Under the pieces are notes generated by a model that saw only the letters and a program-made list of their open reading frames with translations, was not told where the DNA came from and made no database searches. A stretch of DNA of 64,000 bases from Marinobacter goseongensis (lineage in GTDB: Bacteria; Pseudomonadota; Gammaproteobacteria; Pseudomonadales; Oleiphilaceae), in assembly GCF_023156235.1 (NCBI RefSeq), contig NZ_JAKZAI010000009.1, positions 1-64,000 on the forward strand, written 5' to 3'. Numbering within the stretch: the stretch's first letter is position 1; every line of letters begins with the position of its first letter. The position numbers and the translations under genes were made by a program. Below are positions 36,941 to 47,193 of this stretch, piece after piece.

Positions 36941-39900
36941 TCAGGCCTCTGCCAGCGCGGCCGCCTCTTCTACATCTACCGACACCAGACGTGAGCACCC
37001 GGGCTCATGCATGGTCACCCCCATCAACTGATCTGCCATCTCCATGGCGATCTTGTTGTGGGTGATGTAGATAAACTGAACCTGCTTTGACATTTCCTTC
37101 ACCATATTGGCATAGCGGCCAACATTGGCATCATCCAGCGGGGCGTCCACCTCATCCAGCATACAGAACGGCGCCGGATTGAGCTGAAAAATGGAGAACA
37201 CCAGGGCAATTGCTGTGAGTGCTTTCTCCCCGCCCGATAGCAAATGAATGGTGCTGTTTTTCTTGCCCGGCGGCCGCGCCATAATGGCGACGCCGGTTTC
37301 CAGCAGGTCTTCCCCGGTCAGTTCCAGATAGGCGTTGCCGCCGCCGAACACCTTCGGGAACAGAGCCTGAAGGCCACCGTTCACCTGATCGAAGGTTTCC
37401 TTGAAGCGCTGACGGGTTTCCCGGTCAATGCGCCGCATGGCGTTATCCAGCGTCTCCAATGCTTCCGTAAGATCCTCATGCTGGCTGTCCAGATAGTTCT
37501 TGCGCTCGCCCTGCACCTGGTATTCTTCAATAGCGGCCAGGTTAATCGCGCCCAGCCGCTGAATCCGGTTGCCGATCTTCTCCAGCTCGTCAGCCCAGCT
37601 TTGCTCAGTGGCTTCTTCGGGGAGCTGTTCCAGCACTTCCTGCAACTTCACATCCAGCTCCCTGAGCTGCTCAATGTGGTTACCCGAGCGGATTTCCAGC
37701 GCCTGGGATTCCATTTTGAGTTTTTCCAGCCGGGCACGGATGTCCTGGACCTCGTGTTCGGTTCGGCCCCGGCCCTGCTCCTTCTCCCGGACTTCCCGAT
37801 CAATCTCTTCCAGCGCATCCCGAGCTGCACCCAGTTTTTCTTCTTCCGCCAGCCGGCGGTCCAGCAGACCCTCAAGCTGCAGCTGCAGATCTTCGATGGG
37901 CTCTTCGGCCTGCTCCCGACTTTCCCTGAGGATATCCAGTCGTTCGTCCAGTCGCTCTTTCTGCATCTGCATGCGTTCCAGCGTCTGTTTCAATCCGTCC
38001 CGCTGGCTGTTCAGTGACTGCAGCTGAAGTTGCAGCTGATGGGCATGATCCCGGTCATGGCGGGCTTCCTGGCGCAGGTGGTCGAGGTTTTCCCGGAGCG
38101 AATCACGACGCTCCAGCAACCGCTCTTTTTCTTCGTCGCTGTCTTCCGTCGACGCCAGCGCATCCTGCCACTCCTCGCGGGCTTCCTGCAGCTGTTCCAG
38201 CTGTTCTTCAATGCCCATGACCACATCCTCCGCGTCATCACGGATGCGCTGAAGACGGTCATCGATCTGCTCTGCGCGCGCTTTCAGGCCACTGATCTTC
38301 GAGGACAGGCCCCCAAGCTCCCGCTCTGCGTCGCTGAGGCGGCCCTGAGCATCGTCCCGGTCTGACTCCGCGCGTTCTACTCGCTCCTGAAGTGCCTCGA
38401 GTTGCGCGCTGGCCTCTTGCAGCAGCGCATCCGCCTCCGCAAGCTCCTCGCCGAGTTGACTGACTTTTTTCTGCCGCTCGATGACCCCGACCTGCCCTGC
38501 GTCCGAATCCGGCATCAGAATCCAGTCGCGGGATACCCAGACACCGTCACGAGTGATCACACTCTCACCGTTTGCGAGACTCGCCTGGCGCGACAACGCC
38601 TGCTCCAGGGAATCGGCGGTGTCGATGCCAGACAGCAGCACACTGATGCCATCGGCCCCGGACACCCGGCCAGCAAGCCCCGACCCTGAGCGCGGCTCAG
38701 TGCCCTGTTCATTCACCAGCGCCAGCCCCCTTGGCGCATTGACCAGCGCCGGATGCAAATCACCCAGGCCCGGCACGGTCACGCCCTGGCTGAAGCGGCT
38801 GATCACCTGTTCGACTGCAAACTCCCAGCCGTTGTCGATGGTCAGTTGCTGGGCCACCCTTGGCGCGCTCTCCAGACCGGACTCACGCAGCCAGGTTTGC
38901 AGCGCGTCGTCCTGGCCACCCATCTGCTCATCCAGCAGGGCGTGCTGGGAGTCCAGCGTTGCCTGGAGGCTCTGAACCCGTTGGCGGTAGCGCGACACGC
39001 CCTGTTCAGCGTCTTTGTATTGTTGACGGGCCTCGTACAGCTCGTCCTGCACTGCAGTAATCCGCTCAGAAGCGTCTTCACGCTGGAGCTGCAGGTTTTC
39101 CTGCTGCTCCAGAAGGGCCTCCAGCTCGGCCCGGTCCAGCTGTCCTTCGAGCAGTTCCTGTTCATCTTTCAGGCGTTGTTGGCGATTCTTCAACTGATTG
39201 ATCGCGTCTTCCAGGGAACGGATGCGTGACTGGGCCAGTTCTGCCTGGCGCCGGGCATCCGCTGAACGGGAACTGAACTGCTCCCAGCCCTGCTGCCACT
39301 CACTCATGGCATCTTCCGCTCGCTGCAACTTCTCGCCGGATTCTTCGGCACGCAACGCCAGCGCTTCCTGCTCGGGCTCAATCATGTCCAGCTCTTCCTG
39401 GATCCCGGCGCGCTTCTCTTCGTCCTGCTCCAGCTCCCGCGCCAGCTCCCGCTGATTGGCCATCGCCTGATCAAGCTCGGTAGCGGTCTGTCGGCTGCGC
39501 TCCCGCTGGTGCTCAAGGCTCTGTTCAATGCGGGCAATATCCGCGCCGGCCTCATAAAAACGGGCCTGGGCGCGATTGAAGTGTTCGGTGCGCTCCTGAT
39601 GACTGTCCCGCAACGCCTCCAGAGACGTTTCCAGGTTCACCCGTTCGGTCAGGTACTTTTCCAGCTCCAGCTCGGTATCACGAATCCTGGTGCGCCAGGT
39701 CTGCAGATCGTCGTCGAGGGACTTCCAGCGCAATACCGTCAGCTCCGCCTTTTTCTGACGCTCCTCCTGTTTGAACGCCTTGTACTTCTCGGCGGCGGCG
39801 GCCTGACGCTCAAGGTGCTGCAACTGGCGTCCCAGCTCGTCGCGCAGGTCGGTCAGGCGTTCCAGATTTTCCTGGGTGCGACGAATACGGTTTTCGGTCT

Positions 39901-40435
39901 CCCGGCGGCGCTCCTTGTATTTGGAAATGCCCGCCGCCTCTTCGATATACACCCGCAACTCTTCCGGCTTGGCTTCAATCAACCGGGAAATCATGCCCTG
40001 TTCGATAATGGCGTAGCTGCGCGGGCCAAGCCCGGTCCCCAGAAACAGATCGGTGATGTCGCGGCGGCGGCATTTAGAGCCGTTCAGAAAGTAGTCTGAC
40101 TGCCCCTCCCGAGACACCCGTCGGCGTACGGAGATTTCATTGAAACGCACGAACTCGCCGGGTGCAGACCCATCGCTGTTATCGAAAATCAGCTCTATGG
40201 ACGCCTGCCCCACCGGCTTGCGGGCACTGGAGCCGTTGAAGATCACGTCGGTCATGGATTCGCCACGCAGGTACTTGGCGGAACTTTCACCCATGACCCA
40301 ACGCACGGCATCGATGATGTTGGATTTACCGCAACCATTTGGCCCGACAACGGACGTCAAGTTGGTGGGAAATGGCACCGTGGTGGGATCAACAAAGGAT
40401 TTGAAGCCGGCAAGCTTAATGGATTTCAGGCGCAT
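36941..40435 (-). CDS. smc: chromosome segregation protein SMC
   Basis: The ATG at 40435 (MRLKSIKLAGFKS) lies one base after the stop of the GntR-family gene, giving 1164 residues. Walker A GPNGCGKS is at about 31-38, long coiled coils flank a hinge around 510-650, and the ABC signature LSGGEKALTA and Walker B MLDEVDAPLDD are near the C-terminus. With ScpA and ScpB, also encoded in this window, it forms the bacterial condensin. Confidence 0.97.
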   Translation of the reverse strand: MRLKSIKLAGFKSFVDPTTVPFPTNLTSVVGPNGCGKSNIIDAVRWVMGESSAKYLRGESMTDVIFNGSSARKPVGQASIELIFDNSDGSAPGEFVRFNEISVRRRVSREGQSDYFLNGSKCRRRDITDLFLGTGLGPRSYAIIEQGMISRLIEAKPEELRVYIEEAAGISKYKERRRETENRIRRTQENLERLTDLRDELGRQLQHLERQAAAAEKYKAFKQEERQKKAELTVLRWKSLDDDLQTWRTRIRDTELELEKYLTERVNLETSLEALRDSHQERTEHFNRAQARFYEAGADIARIEQSLEHQRERSRQTATELDQAMANQRELARELEQDEEKRAGIQEELDMIEPEQEALALRAEESGEKLQRAEDAMSEWQQGWEQFSSRSADARRQAELAQSRIRSLEDAINQLKNRQQRLKDEQELLEGQLDRAELEALLEQQENLQLQREDASERITAVQDELYEARQQYKDAEQGVSRYRQRVQSLQATLDSQHALLDEQMGGQDDALQTWLRESGLESAPRVAQQLTIDNGWEFAVEQVISRFSQGVTVPGLGDLHPALVNAPRGLALVNEQGTEPRSGSGLAGRVSGADGISVLLSGIDTADSLEQALSRQASLANGESVITRDGVWVSRDWILMPDSDAGQVGVIERQKKVSQLGEELAEADALLQEASAQLEALQERVERAESDRDDAQGRLSDAERELGGLSSKISGLKARAEQIDDRLQRIRDDAEDVVMGIEEQLEQLQEAREEWQDALASTEDSDEEKERLLERRDSLRENLDHLRQEARHDRDHAHQLQLQLQSLNSQRDGLKQTLERMQMQKERLDERLDILRESREQAEEPIEDLQLQLEGLLDRRLAEEEKLGAARDALEEIDREVREKEQGRGRTEHEVQDIRARLEKLKMESQALEIRSGNHIEQLRELDVKLQEVLEQLPEEATEQSWADELEKIGNRIQRLGAINLAAIEEYQVQGERKNYLDSQHEDLTEALETLDNAMRRIDRETRQRFKETFDQVNGGLQALFPKVFGGGNAYLELTGEDLLETGVAIMARPPGKKNSTIHLLSGGEKALTAIALVFSIFQLNPAPFCMLDEVDAPLDDANVGRYANMVKEMSKQVQFIYITHNKIAMEMADQLMGVTMHEPGCSRLVSVDVEEAAALAEA

Positions 40436-40436
40436 A

Positions 40437-41120
40437 TCACGCGGTGGCCTCTTCCCTGAGTATCCGGAGCACCTGGTTACGCTGGTGCTCACCAAAGCGG
40501 CAAATGGCCGATTCCACCTTGCCAGCCTCCCCGCTCACCGCGGCATCGGCAACATCACTGAAGAAGCGTCCGGTTTCGGTCATTTCCTCCCGGAAGTTTT
40601 CCAGGGCGACGTAATAGGTTCGGCTGATGGCCGGCCGGAAATTTTCCAGGGTCTCTTCAAGGAATGGATTATCCACCAGAGTGTAGGCGTACCGCATCAC
40701 GCCGAAACCTGCCTCGATCACTTGCTCCGCTGCATCTCCCTCGGGGGAGTTCAGCGCATCGGTGACTGCCTGGAGTTCGCGGGCCTGGCTGATAACACCC
40801 GCCAGCTCCGGGCCCGACCAGCGTTCCATGACCTTACGGCCGAGCATGCACAGCAGGTCGATGTAGATGTCGTAAAGGCTGTTGACCAACTCCGGGGTCA
40901 GGCGGGATACCACGGCGCCTCGACGCGGAAAAATTTCCACCAGATGGCGCCGCTGCAGAATCAGCAGCGCCTCGCGAACCGAGCCACGGCTGACATTGAG
41001 CTCCCCGGCGACCTTGAGTTCCTGGATCCGCTCACCGGGTTTGAGATCGCCGGTCATGATGCGTTGCCCGAGGTGCTGCGCAATCTGCTCGGAAAGACTT
41101 TCGGGGGCCTGAAACCTCAT
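40437..41120 (-). CDS. GntR-family transcriptional regulator (FadR-like C-terminus)
   Basis: This 227-residue protein has an N-terminal winged helix (IAQHLGQRIMTGDLKPGERIQE, then LNVSRGSVREALLILQRRHLV) and a helical FCD-type effector domain with a histidine-poor metal pocket. It probably binds a carboxylate or acyl ligand. It is directly coupled to smc (stop, one base, start), an unusual partnership. Its own promoter region lies in 41121-41362. Confidence 0.9.
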   Translation of the reverse strand: MRFQAPESLSEQIAQHLGQRIMTGDLKPGERIQELKVAGELNVSRGSVREALLILQRRHLVEIFPRRGAVVSRLTPELVNSLYDIYIDLLCMLGRKVMERWSGPELAGVISQARELQAVTDALNSPEGDAAEQVIEAGFGVMRYAYTLVDNPFLEETLENFRPAISRTYYVALENFREEMTETGRFFSDVADAAVSGEAGKVESAICRFGEHQRNQVLRILREEATA

Positions 41121-41362
41121 AGAAATCGATGCTCACTGGCTATACTGAGGGCACAATAATAAACACAAAAGTCTAACACAGGGATTGGCAGACCCCATCC
41201 CCCTGCCCGACATTTCGACCGGTCTGACGGAGGCAAATGTCTGCCGAAATTCTGACGCTTCACTGCCAAAAATGATAAAGACCCATATCTTGGTTTAAGT
41301 AAGCTCTTTACCTTACTGGTTTTTATACTTTTATTTTTTCAGGCACAGTATGTGCATTGTAC

Positions 41363-42319
41363 ATGGAAATCGTGAATCACGGCGGACACCCAGTGAAAAA
41401 CATTCCCTCAATTGCAAAAACTGGCCCTCAACCCCAAAAGCTCGCTGCGCTGCGGCAGGCTCACCGGGACTGGAACGAGTCGCCCGATGTATTGACTCGT
41501 CTGACCCGACGGCTCTCGACCACGCTCTCACTGGAGCATCAGCTCGCCATTCTTGCAGAGGAAATGGCCGTTGTGGTGCCTTACGGGGCGCTCAACTATC
41601 GCCATCAGATTGGAAGTACCGAGTTCGTCTATGCCTCAGGCATGGACGGCCCACACAGTTGTGAGTACCGACTGAATCTTGAGGGAGAATATTACGGCAC
41701 CCTGACACTGAAACGTCGCCAACGCTTCAAAGAGGAAGAACTGGAGGGTATTGAGCTGATCCTGGGTGCGGCCATCTGCCCCATACGTAACGCCTGCAAG
41801 TTCATCGTGATCGAACAAGCTGCCCTTACGGACTCCCTGACCGGCGTTCCCAACAAGCGCGCGATGGAACAGTCGTTGCTTCAGGCCTCGCAGCTGTCCG
41901 ATCGCCACGGCGATCAGTATTCCCTGATTCTCTGTGATCTGGACCACTTCAAAGCGGTTAACGATAAGCACGGCCATGTGGTCGGGGACCATCTGCTAAA
42001 ACTGGCCGCCCGCGAACTCGAAGGGGCGGTGCGGACCTCCGATTCAGTTTACCGGTTTGGTGGCGAGGAATTTGCGGTGCTACTGCCCCACACCGCCGAG
42101 CAGGATGCCCGGGACGTAGCGGACAGGATCCGTCGCAACATTGCCACCATCGTGGTTAATTGCGGTGATACCAACGTCTCGGTGACTGCCAGCTGCGGCG
42201 TGGCCATGAGGCTGGTAGACGAAACGTCCGATCAGTGGGTTGCTCGCGCTGACGAGGCGCTCTACCGGGCCAAAGACCACGGGCGCAACTGCACAAGGGT
42301 CTTTGCCAGTATCGGCTGA
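41363..42319 (+). CDS. diguanylate cyclase (GGDEF domain)
   Basis: The ATG at 41363 is chosen; GTGs at 41372 and 41393 are also in frame. This roughly 318-residue protein has a GAF-like N-terminal region (about 35-145) and a GGDEF domain with the active motif GGEEF (about 233-237). The inhibitory I-site RTSD (about 224-227) sits five residues upstream, so product inhibition is likely. It makes cyclic di-GMP, which could feed the MshEN-like effector in this window. No membrane helix is seen. Confidence 0.9.
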   Translation: MEIVNHGGHPVKNIPSIAKTGPQPQKLAALRQAHRDWNESPDVLTRLTRRLSTTLSLEHQLAILAEEMAVVVPYGALNYRHQIGSTEFVYASGMDGPHSCEYRLNLEGEYYGTLTLKRRQRFKEEELEGIELILGAAICPIRNACKFIVIEQAALTDSLTGVPNKRAMEQSLLQASQLSDRHGDQYSLILCDLDHFKAVNDKHGHVVGDHLLKLAARELEGAVRTSDSVYRFGGEEFAVLLPHTAEQDARDVADRIRRNIATIVVNCGDTNVSVTASCGVAMRLVDETSDQWVARADEALYRAKDHGRNCTRVFASIG

Positions 42320-42324
42320 CAGGA

Positions 42325-43311
42325 TTAGCGCTTAGGGCTTCGGCCGGATTTCGCTGACGAGCTCTTGCCCCCTCCGGCGGGCTTTGACGTGGCAACGTCC
42401 CACTTGCGCCCTCCACTTTTGCGTGCCGGACGTCCCGGTTGCTTGTTGCGCTTGCGATCCAGAGCGGCCTGCTCATCGGGCGTCTTGGCCGGAATCACAA
42501 CGGATTCCAGACCAACCGATTTGCTGAGCAGATCCACGGCTTTCTGGTCCAGCTCTTCCCACTTGCCTACCGTGAGACGGCTTGGCAGAAAAATCGGCCC
42601 ATAGCGTACGCGCTTGAGCCGGCTGACCCGCACACCCTGGGATTCCCATAGCCGACGCACTTCGCGATTCCGGCCCTCAAGTAACGTGACATGGAACCAG
42701 CGGTTGATCCCGCTGCCGCCGGCCGGTGTGATGTCCGAGAACTTGGCCATGCCGTCTTCCAGCAGCACACCCTCCATCAGCCGCTTGAGCATGTCGTCGG
42801 TCACTTCTCCGAAGACCCGCACGGCGTATTCACGATCCACTTCACTGGAAGGGTGCATCAACCGGTTCCCCAGTTCGCCGTCAGTAGTGAACAGCACCAG
42901 CCCGGTGGTATTGATATCAAGACGCCCGATGGAGATCCAGCGATGGTCCTTGAGCCGTGGCAGACGGTCGAACACCGTAGGGCGACCCTCGGGATCGCGT
43001 CGGGTAGTGACTTCACCCTCCGGCTTGTTATAGATCAACACACGTCTGACCACGGCAGAACCTGAGGCCAGGTCCAGCCGCTTGCCATCGACATCGATAC
43101 GATCATTAATGGTGACTTTCTGGCCTGGCTCCGGCAACTGGCCGTTCACCGTCACACGCCCGGCGTCCATCCAGCTTTCCACCTCGCGCCGCGAGCCCAC
43201 GCCTGCTCTGGACAGAAGCTTCTGGATTCTTTCCGGCTCACCGGCGGTAGACGGTGCATTCCTGGAGGGAGCGGCTTTGGGGCCTGGCTTCCCGGGGCGA
43301 TCTGACGCCAT
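42325..43311 (-). CDS. rluB: 23S rRNA pseudouridine synthase RluB
   Basis: This 328-residue protein has an S4 RNA-binding domain (about 28-75) and an RsuA/RluB catalytic domain with the catalytic Asp in GRLDINTTGLVLFTTDGEL. The C-terminal tail is long, basic and glycine/proline-rich. It modifies U2605 of 23S rRNA. It lies downstream of scpB in the conserved scpA-scpB-rluB order. Confidence 0.92.
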   Translation of the reverse strand: MASDRPGKPGPKAAPSRNAPSTAGEPERIQKLLSRAGVGSRREVESWMDAGRVTVNGQLPEPGQKVTINDRIDVDGKRLDLASGSAVVRRVLIYNKPEGEVTTRRDPEGRPTVFDRLPRLKDHRWISIGRLDINTTGLVLFTTDGELGNRLMHPSSEVDREYAVRVFGEVTDDMLKRLMEGVLLEDGMAKFSDITPAGGSGINRWFHVTLLEGRNREVRRLWESQGVRVSRLKRVRYGPIFLPSRLTVGKWEELDQKAVDLLSKSVGLESVVIPAKTPDEQAALDRKRNKQPGRPARKSGGRKWDVATSKPAGGGKSSSAKSGRSPKR

Positions 43312-43347
43312 GAATTTTTCCTTTAAACTGGGCTGATGCCCCTGGCA

Positions 43348-44022
43348 TCAGTGAAGTGTCTGATTCGATTCGGTATCCGGCGCCGGTTGCCCGGCACCTT
43401 CATCATCGGTGTTTTCGTCAGCAGCGGAGGAAGACTCGAACTCGATCTCCGCCTGGATGTTCTTTTCAATTTCACGACCGATCTCCTCCAGATCACGCAC
43501 CTCCGACAGAGGCGGCAACTGATCCAGACCCGACAGATTAAAATAGTCGAGGAACTGGCGTGTGGTGGCGTACATGGCCGGTCGACCCGGCACATCGCGG
43601 TGCCCGACCACTTTGACCCACTCCCGCTCCAGCAGGGTGCGAATAATATTACTGCTCACCGTGACACCCCGGATGTCCTCAATCTCTCCCCGGGTGATCG
43701 GTTGACGATAGGCGATCAACGCCAGCGTCTCCAACAACGCCCGGGAGTAGCGCTGGGGCTTTTCCTCGAACATCCGGCTTACCCAGGGCGCGTACTCTTC
43801 CCGGACCTGAAGACGGTAGCCACTGGCTACCTTCTTGAGCTCGAAGCCGCGGCCCTCGCAGGCGCTTTCCAGCAGCACCAGCACATGCTCCATGACCTGG
43901 CGAGCCGGTCGTTCATCTTCCGTAAACAGGTCACGAAGCTGCTCCAGAGACATGGGCTTGCCGGCCGCCAGCAACGCGGCTTCGGTGATCGCCTGTATTT
44001 TTCTCAGGTTTTCTTCGTTCAT
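43348..44022 (-). CDS. scpB: segregation and condensation protein ScpB
   Basis: This 224-residue protein has two winged helices (SLEQLRDLFTEDERPARQVMEHV, then RALLETLALIAYRQPITRGEIEDIRGV) and an acidic C-terminal tail. It is the KITE subunit of the SMC-ScpAB condensin. It follows scpA by 30 bases. Confidence 0.93.
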   Translation of the reverse strand: MNEENLRKIQAITEAALLAAGKPMSLEQLRDLFTEDERPARQVMEHVLVLLESACEGRGFELKKVASGYRLQVREEYAPWVSRMFEEKPQRYSRALLETLALIAYRQPITRGEIEDIRGVTVSSNIIRTLLEREWVKVVGHRDVPGRPAMYATTRQFLDYFNLSGLDQLPPLSEVRDLEEIGREIEKNIQAEIEFESSSAADENTDDEGAGQPAPDTESNQTLH

Positions 44023-44052
44023 GGCACTCGCGTCTTGTCTCGCTGGTGTGTT

Positions 44053-44898
44053 CTAGCAGGAAGCTCTGGCACGCACGTGTATCGGCCCGAGAACCTCGCC
44101 CTGAACCACCTCGATCAGTTGTTCCTTCACCAGTTCCAGCGTCGCCAGAAAAGTGACGACCACGCCCAGCCGCCCCTCTTCCGGTGTGAACAGGCTTTCA
44201 AAGTTGACGAACCGGTCCCCCTGCAGAACAGACAGAATGGCGGACATACGTTCTCGGGTCGACAGCTTTTCCCTCTCGACATGATGGCTGGTGAACAGGT
44301 CTACACGCTTCAAAACGCCCTGCAGCGCCAGCAGCAACTCGGACAGTTCCACGTCCGGATGCGGCTGGCTCGATGGCATCTTCGGCAACGCTGCGGAGCC
44401 GCTGAAGTTATCGCGTTCCAGACGCGGCAGCTGATCCAGATCCTCTGCCGCTTTCTTGAACCGCTCATACTGCTGAAGACGGCGGATAAGCTCGGCCCGG
44501 GGATCCAGCTCCTCCTCGTCTTCGCTCTCCTGGCGCGGCAGCAACATGCGGGATTTGATCTCCGCCAGCGTCGCCGCCATCACCAGGTATTCCGCCGCCA
44601 GCTCGAACCGCATGGCTTCCACCGCGCCGATATAATCCATGTACTGCCGTGTGATCTCGCTGACGTCGATATCCAGAATGTTCATATTCTGGCGGCGGAT
44701 CAGGTACAGCAAAAGGTCCAGCGGGCCCTCGAACGCTTCGAGGAAAACCGCCAGCGCGTCGGGCGGAATGTAGAGATCCCGTGGCAAATCCACCACCGGT
44801 TTGCCGGACACGCGAGCCAACGGCGCCGGGTCAGCAGGCGACGACACGGTTGCCTCGCCGGCGTCGGCCTGTGGTCTGCTCGCAGTATCCTCGGTCAT
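44053..44898 (-). CDS. scpA: segregation and condensation protein ScpA
   Basis: This 281-residue kleisin has the N-terminal FEGPLDLLLYLIRRQNMNILDI motif, the AAEYLVMAATLAEIKSRMLLP segment and a C-terminal winged-helix end. It bridges SMC heads with ScpB. A proline-rich N-terminal extension of about 45 residues precedes the conserved part. Confidence 0.93.
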   Translation of the reverse strand: MTEDTASRPQADAGEATVSSPADPAPLARVSGKPVVDLPRDLYIPPDALAVFLEAFEGPLDLLLYLIRRQNMNILDIDVSEITRQYMDYIGAVEAMRFELAAEYLVMAATLAEIKSRMLLPRQESEDEEELDPRAELIRRLQQYERFKKAAEDLDQLPRLERDNFSGSAALPKMPSSQPHPDVELSELLLALQGVLKRVDLFTSHHVEREKLSTRERMSAILSVLQGDRFVNFESLFTPEEGRLGVVVTFLATLELVKEQLIEVVQGEVLGPIHVRARASC

Positions 44899-44919
44899 AC
44901 GGTCTCCAGCGCCCTCATG

Positions 44920-46134
44920 TCAGCGGTAGTTCAATCCCATCGCCGAGCGCACTTCTTCAAGGGTGTCCCGTGCCGAATCCCTGGCCTGCTCACAACCCTC
45001 TTCGATGATGGAACGAACCAGATCAGGATTGCCTTCATACTCACGGGCCCGCTCGTGGAGTGGGCGCTGTTCTTCAATGATGGCGTCGATCAGTGGTTTT
45101 TTGCAGTCAAGGCAGCCGATGCCAGCGCTGCGGCAGCCATTCTGAACCCATTCGCGGGTGCCTGAATCGGAGTATATTTTGTGCATGCCCCACACCGGGC
45201 ATTTTTCGGGATCGCCCGGGTCGGTCCGGCGCACGCGCTGAGGATCAGTCTGCATGGTGCGCACTTTCTGAGACACCGAATCCTGATCTTCACGCAGACC
45301 GATGTAGTTGTTGTAGGACTTGGACATCTTCTGCCCGTCCAGCCCCGGCATCTTGGATTCCGGTGTCAGCAACGGCTGCGGCTCCGGGAGAATGACCTTA
45401 CCGCCGCCCTCGATGTAACCATACAGGCGCTCACGGTCACCCAGGGAGATGTTCTGCTGCTCTTTCAGCAGCGCCCGCGCCGTCTCCAGCGCCTCCATAT
45501 CCCCTTCTTCCTGGTAACGCTTCTTCAGGGTGCGGTAGAGCTTGGCGTTTTTCTTGCCCATTTTTACAATGGCACCTTCCGCCTGCTCTTCGAAGCCGGG
45601 CTCGCGACCGTAGATGTGATTGAAGCGGCGAGCGACCTCGCGGGTAATCTCCACATGAGAAACCTGGTCCGCGCCCACCGGAACCTTGCCGGCCCGGTAC
45701 ATCAGGATATCGGCACTCTGCAGCAGCGGGTAACCGAGGAAACCGTAGGTGGCCAGGTCTTTTTCCCGCAGTTTTTCCTGCTGATCCTTGTAGGTGGGAA
45801 TGCGCTCCAGCCAGCCCAGTGGCGTAATCATTGACAGCAACAGGTGCAATTCCGCGTGTTCCGGCACCCGTGACTGGATAAACATGGTCGACGACCCCGG
45901 ATTGACACCGGCCGCAAGCCAGTCAATCACCATGTCCCAGACGCTCTGTTCGATGCCCGAGGTGTCTTCGTAATTAGTGGTCAGTGCATGCCAGTCGGCA
46001 ACAAAGAAGAAGCACTCGTATTCATGCTGGAGTTTAACCCAGTTTTTCAGCACACCGTGGTAGTGGCCAAGATGAAGCTTGCCGGTAGGACGCATTCCGG
46101 ACAAAACCCGTTGCTGGGAATCTACAGAACTCAA
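44920..46134 (-). CDS. trpS: tryptophanyl-tRNA synthetase
   Basis: The best start is the TTG at 46134 (MSSVDSQQRV): AAGGAG lies seven bases upstream, while the in-frame ATG at 46170 has none. The 404-residue protein has the class I HIGH-type motif HLGHY and KMSKS (GQKMSKSYNN). Four cysteines near the C-terminus, Cys312, Cys334, Cys341 and Cys344, are spaced 21-6-2, nearly the pattern of TrpRS enzymes with a [4Fe-4S] cluster that reads the anticodon. The cluster is inferred. It heads the trpS-scpA-scpB-rluB operon. Confidence 0.93.
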   Translation of the reverse strand: MSSVDSQQRVLSGMRPTGKLHLGHYHGVLKNWVKLQHEYECFFFVADWHALTTNYEDTSGIEQSVWDMVIDWLAAGVNPGSSTMFIQSRVPEHAELHLLLSMITPLGWLERIPTYKDQQEKLREKDLATYGFLGYPLLQSADILMYRAGKVPVGADQVSHVEITREVARRFNHIYGREPGFEEQAEGAIVKMGKKNAKLYRTLKKRYQEEGDMEALETARALLKEQQNISLGDRERLYGYIEGGGKVILPEPQPLLTPESKMPGLDGQKMSKSYNNYIGLREDQDSVSQKVRTMQTDPQRVRRTDPGDPEKCPVWGMHKIYSDSGTREWVQNGCRSAGIGCLDCKKPLIDAIIEEQRPLHERAREYEGNPDLVRSIIEEGCEQARDSARDTLEEVRSAMGLNYR

Positions 46135-46262
46135 AGCATGAACTCCTTCTGAGAATATTGAGCAGCCCATCTTAGTTCAGGCTGACCGGGCATTATAGTC
46201 TTATGTGGCGCCGGCGTTAAGAAGCCATTGAAAAACCGGCACTAGCCTGTGAAACCGGCACG

Positions 46263-46301
46263 AAAAAGCCCCCGGCGCCTTGCGGCTGACCCGGGGGCTT
46301 T
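46263..46301 (-). terminator. intrinsic terminator after sucD
   Basis: AAAGCCCCCGG (46265-46275) and CCGGGGGCTTT (46291-46301) form an 11-bp stem. On the minus strand it is followed by TTTTT. It closes the sdh-suc transcript just past the sucD stop. Confidence 0.85.
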
Positions 46302-46320
46302 GTAAACCGGCAGTCGTGTC

Positions 46321-47193
46321 TTACCAGCCCGTCACTTCCTTCAGCGCCTTGCCGATTTCGGCCAGGCTGCGCACAGTTTTGACACCGGCGTCGTTCAGCG
46401 CAGCAAACTTCTCGTCTGCCGTGCCCTTACCACCGGAAATGATGGCGCCAGCATGGCCCATGCGCTTACCCGGAGGTGCGGTAACACCTGCGATGTAGGA
46501 CACCACCGGCTTGGTAACGTTCTCCTTGATGAACGCAGCGGCCTCTTCTTCCGCGGTTCCACCAATTTCACCGATCATCACGATGGCCTCAGTCTGCGGA
46601 TCTTCCTGCAACAGCTTGAGGATATCGATGAAGTTAGAGCCCGGAATCGGGTCGCCACCGATACCGACACAGGTAGACTGGCCGTAACCGAAGTCTGTGG
46701 TCTGTTTGACCGCTTCGTAGGTCAGTGTGCCCGAGCGGGAGACGATACCCACCTTGCCCGGCTTGTGGATGTGCCCGGGCATGATGCCGATTTTGCACTC
46801 GCCCGGTGTGATCACGCCCGGGCAGTTGGGGCCGATCATACGAACGCCTTTGCGATCAACGTATTCTTTCGCGTACAGCATGTCGATGGTCGGGATGCCT
46901 TCGGTGATGCACACAATCAGCTGGATACCAGCGTCTGCCGCTTCGACGATGGCGTCTTTACAGAACGGCGCCGGCACGTAGATCACCGTCGCCTCTGCGC
47001 CGGTCTGCTCAACGGCTTCACGCACGGTGTTGAAAACCGGCAGACCCAGGTGCTTGGTGCCGCCCTTGCCGGGGCTGACGCCGCCAACCATTTTGGTGCC
47101 GTACTCAATCGCCTGCTCAGAGTGGAAAGTACCCTGTGCGCCGGTAAAGCCCTGGCAGATAACCTTGGTGTCTTTGTTGATCAGGATGCTCAT
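46321..47193 (-). CDS. sucD: succinyl-CoA synthetase alpha subunit
   Basis: This 290-residue protein has a CoA-binding Rossmann domain ([19 protein letters not shown]) and the phosphohistidine loop [15 protein letters not shown] (His about 247). With SucC it makes succinate and ATP from succinyl-CoA. Its start overlaps the sucC stop. Confidence 0.97.
   Translation of the reverse strand: MSILINKDTKVICQGFTGAQGTFHSEQAIEYGTKMVGGVSPGKGGTKHLGLPVFNTVREAVEQTGAEATVIYVPAPFCKDAIVEAADAGIQLIVCITEGIPTIDMLYAKEYVDRKGVRMIGPNCPGVITPGECKIGIMPGHIHKPGKVGIVSRSGTLTYEAVKQTTDFGYGQSTCVGIGGDPIPGSNFIDILKLLQEDPQTEAIVMIGEIGGTAEEEAAAFIKENVTKPVVSYIAGVTAPPGKRMGHAGAIISGGKGTADEKFAALNDAGVKTVRSLAEIGKALKEVTGW

Noticed and set aside
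36941..40435. Long plus-strand frames opposite smc
   Set aside because: They are shadows of coiled-coil codon use; SMC motifs on the minus strand are complete.
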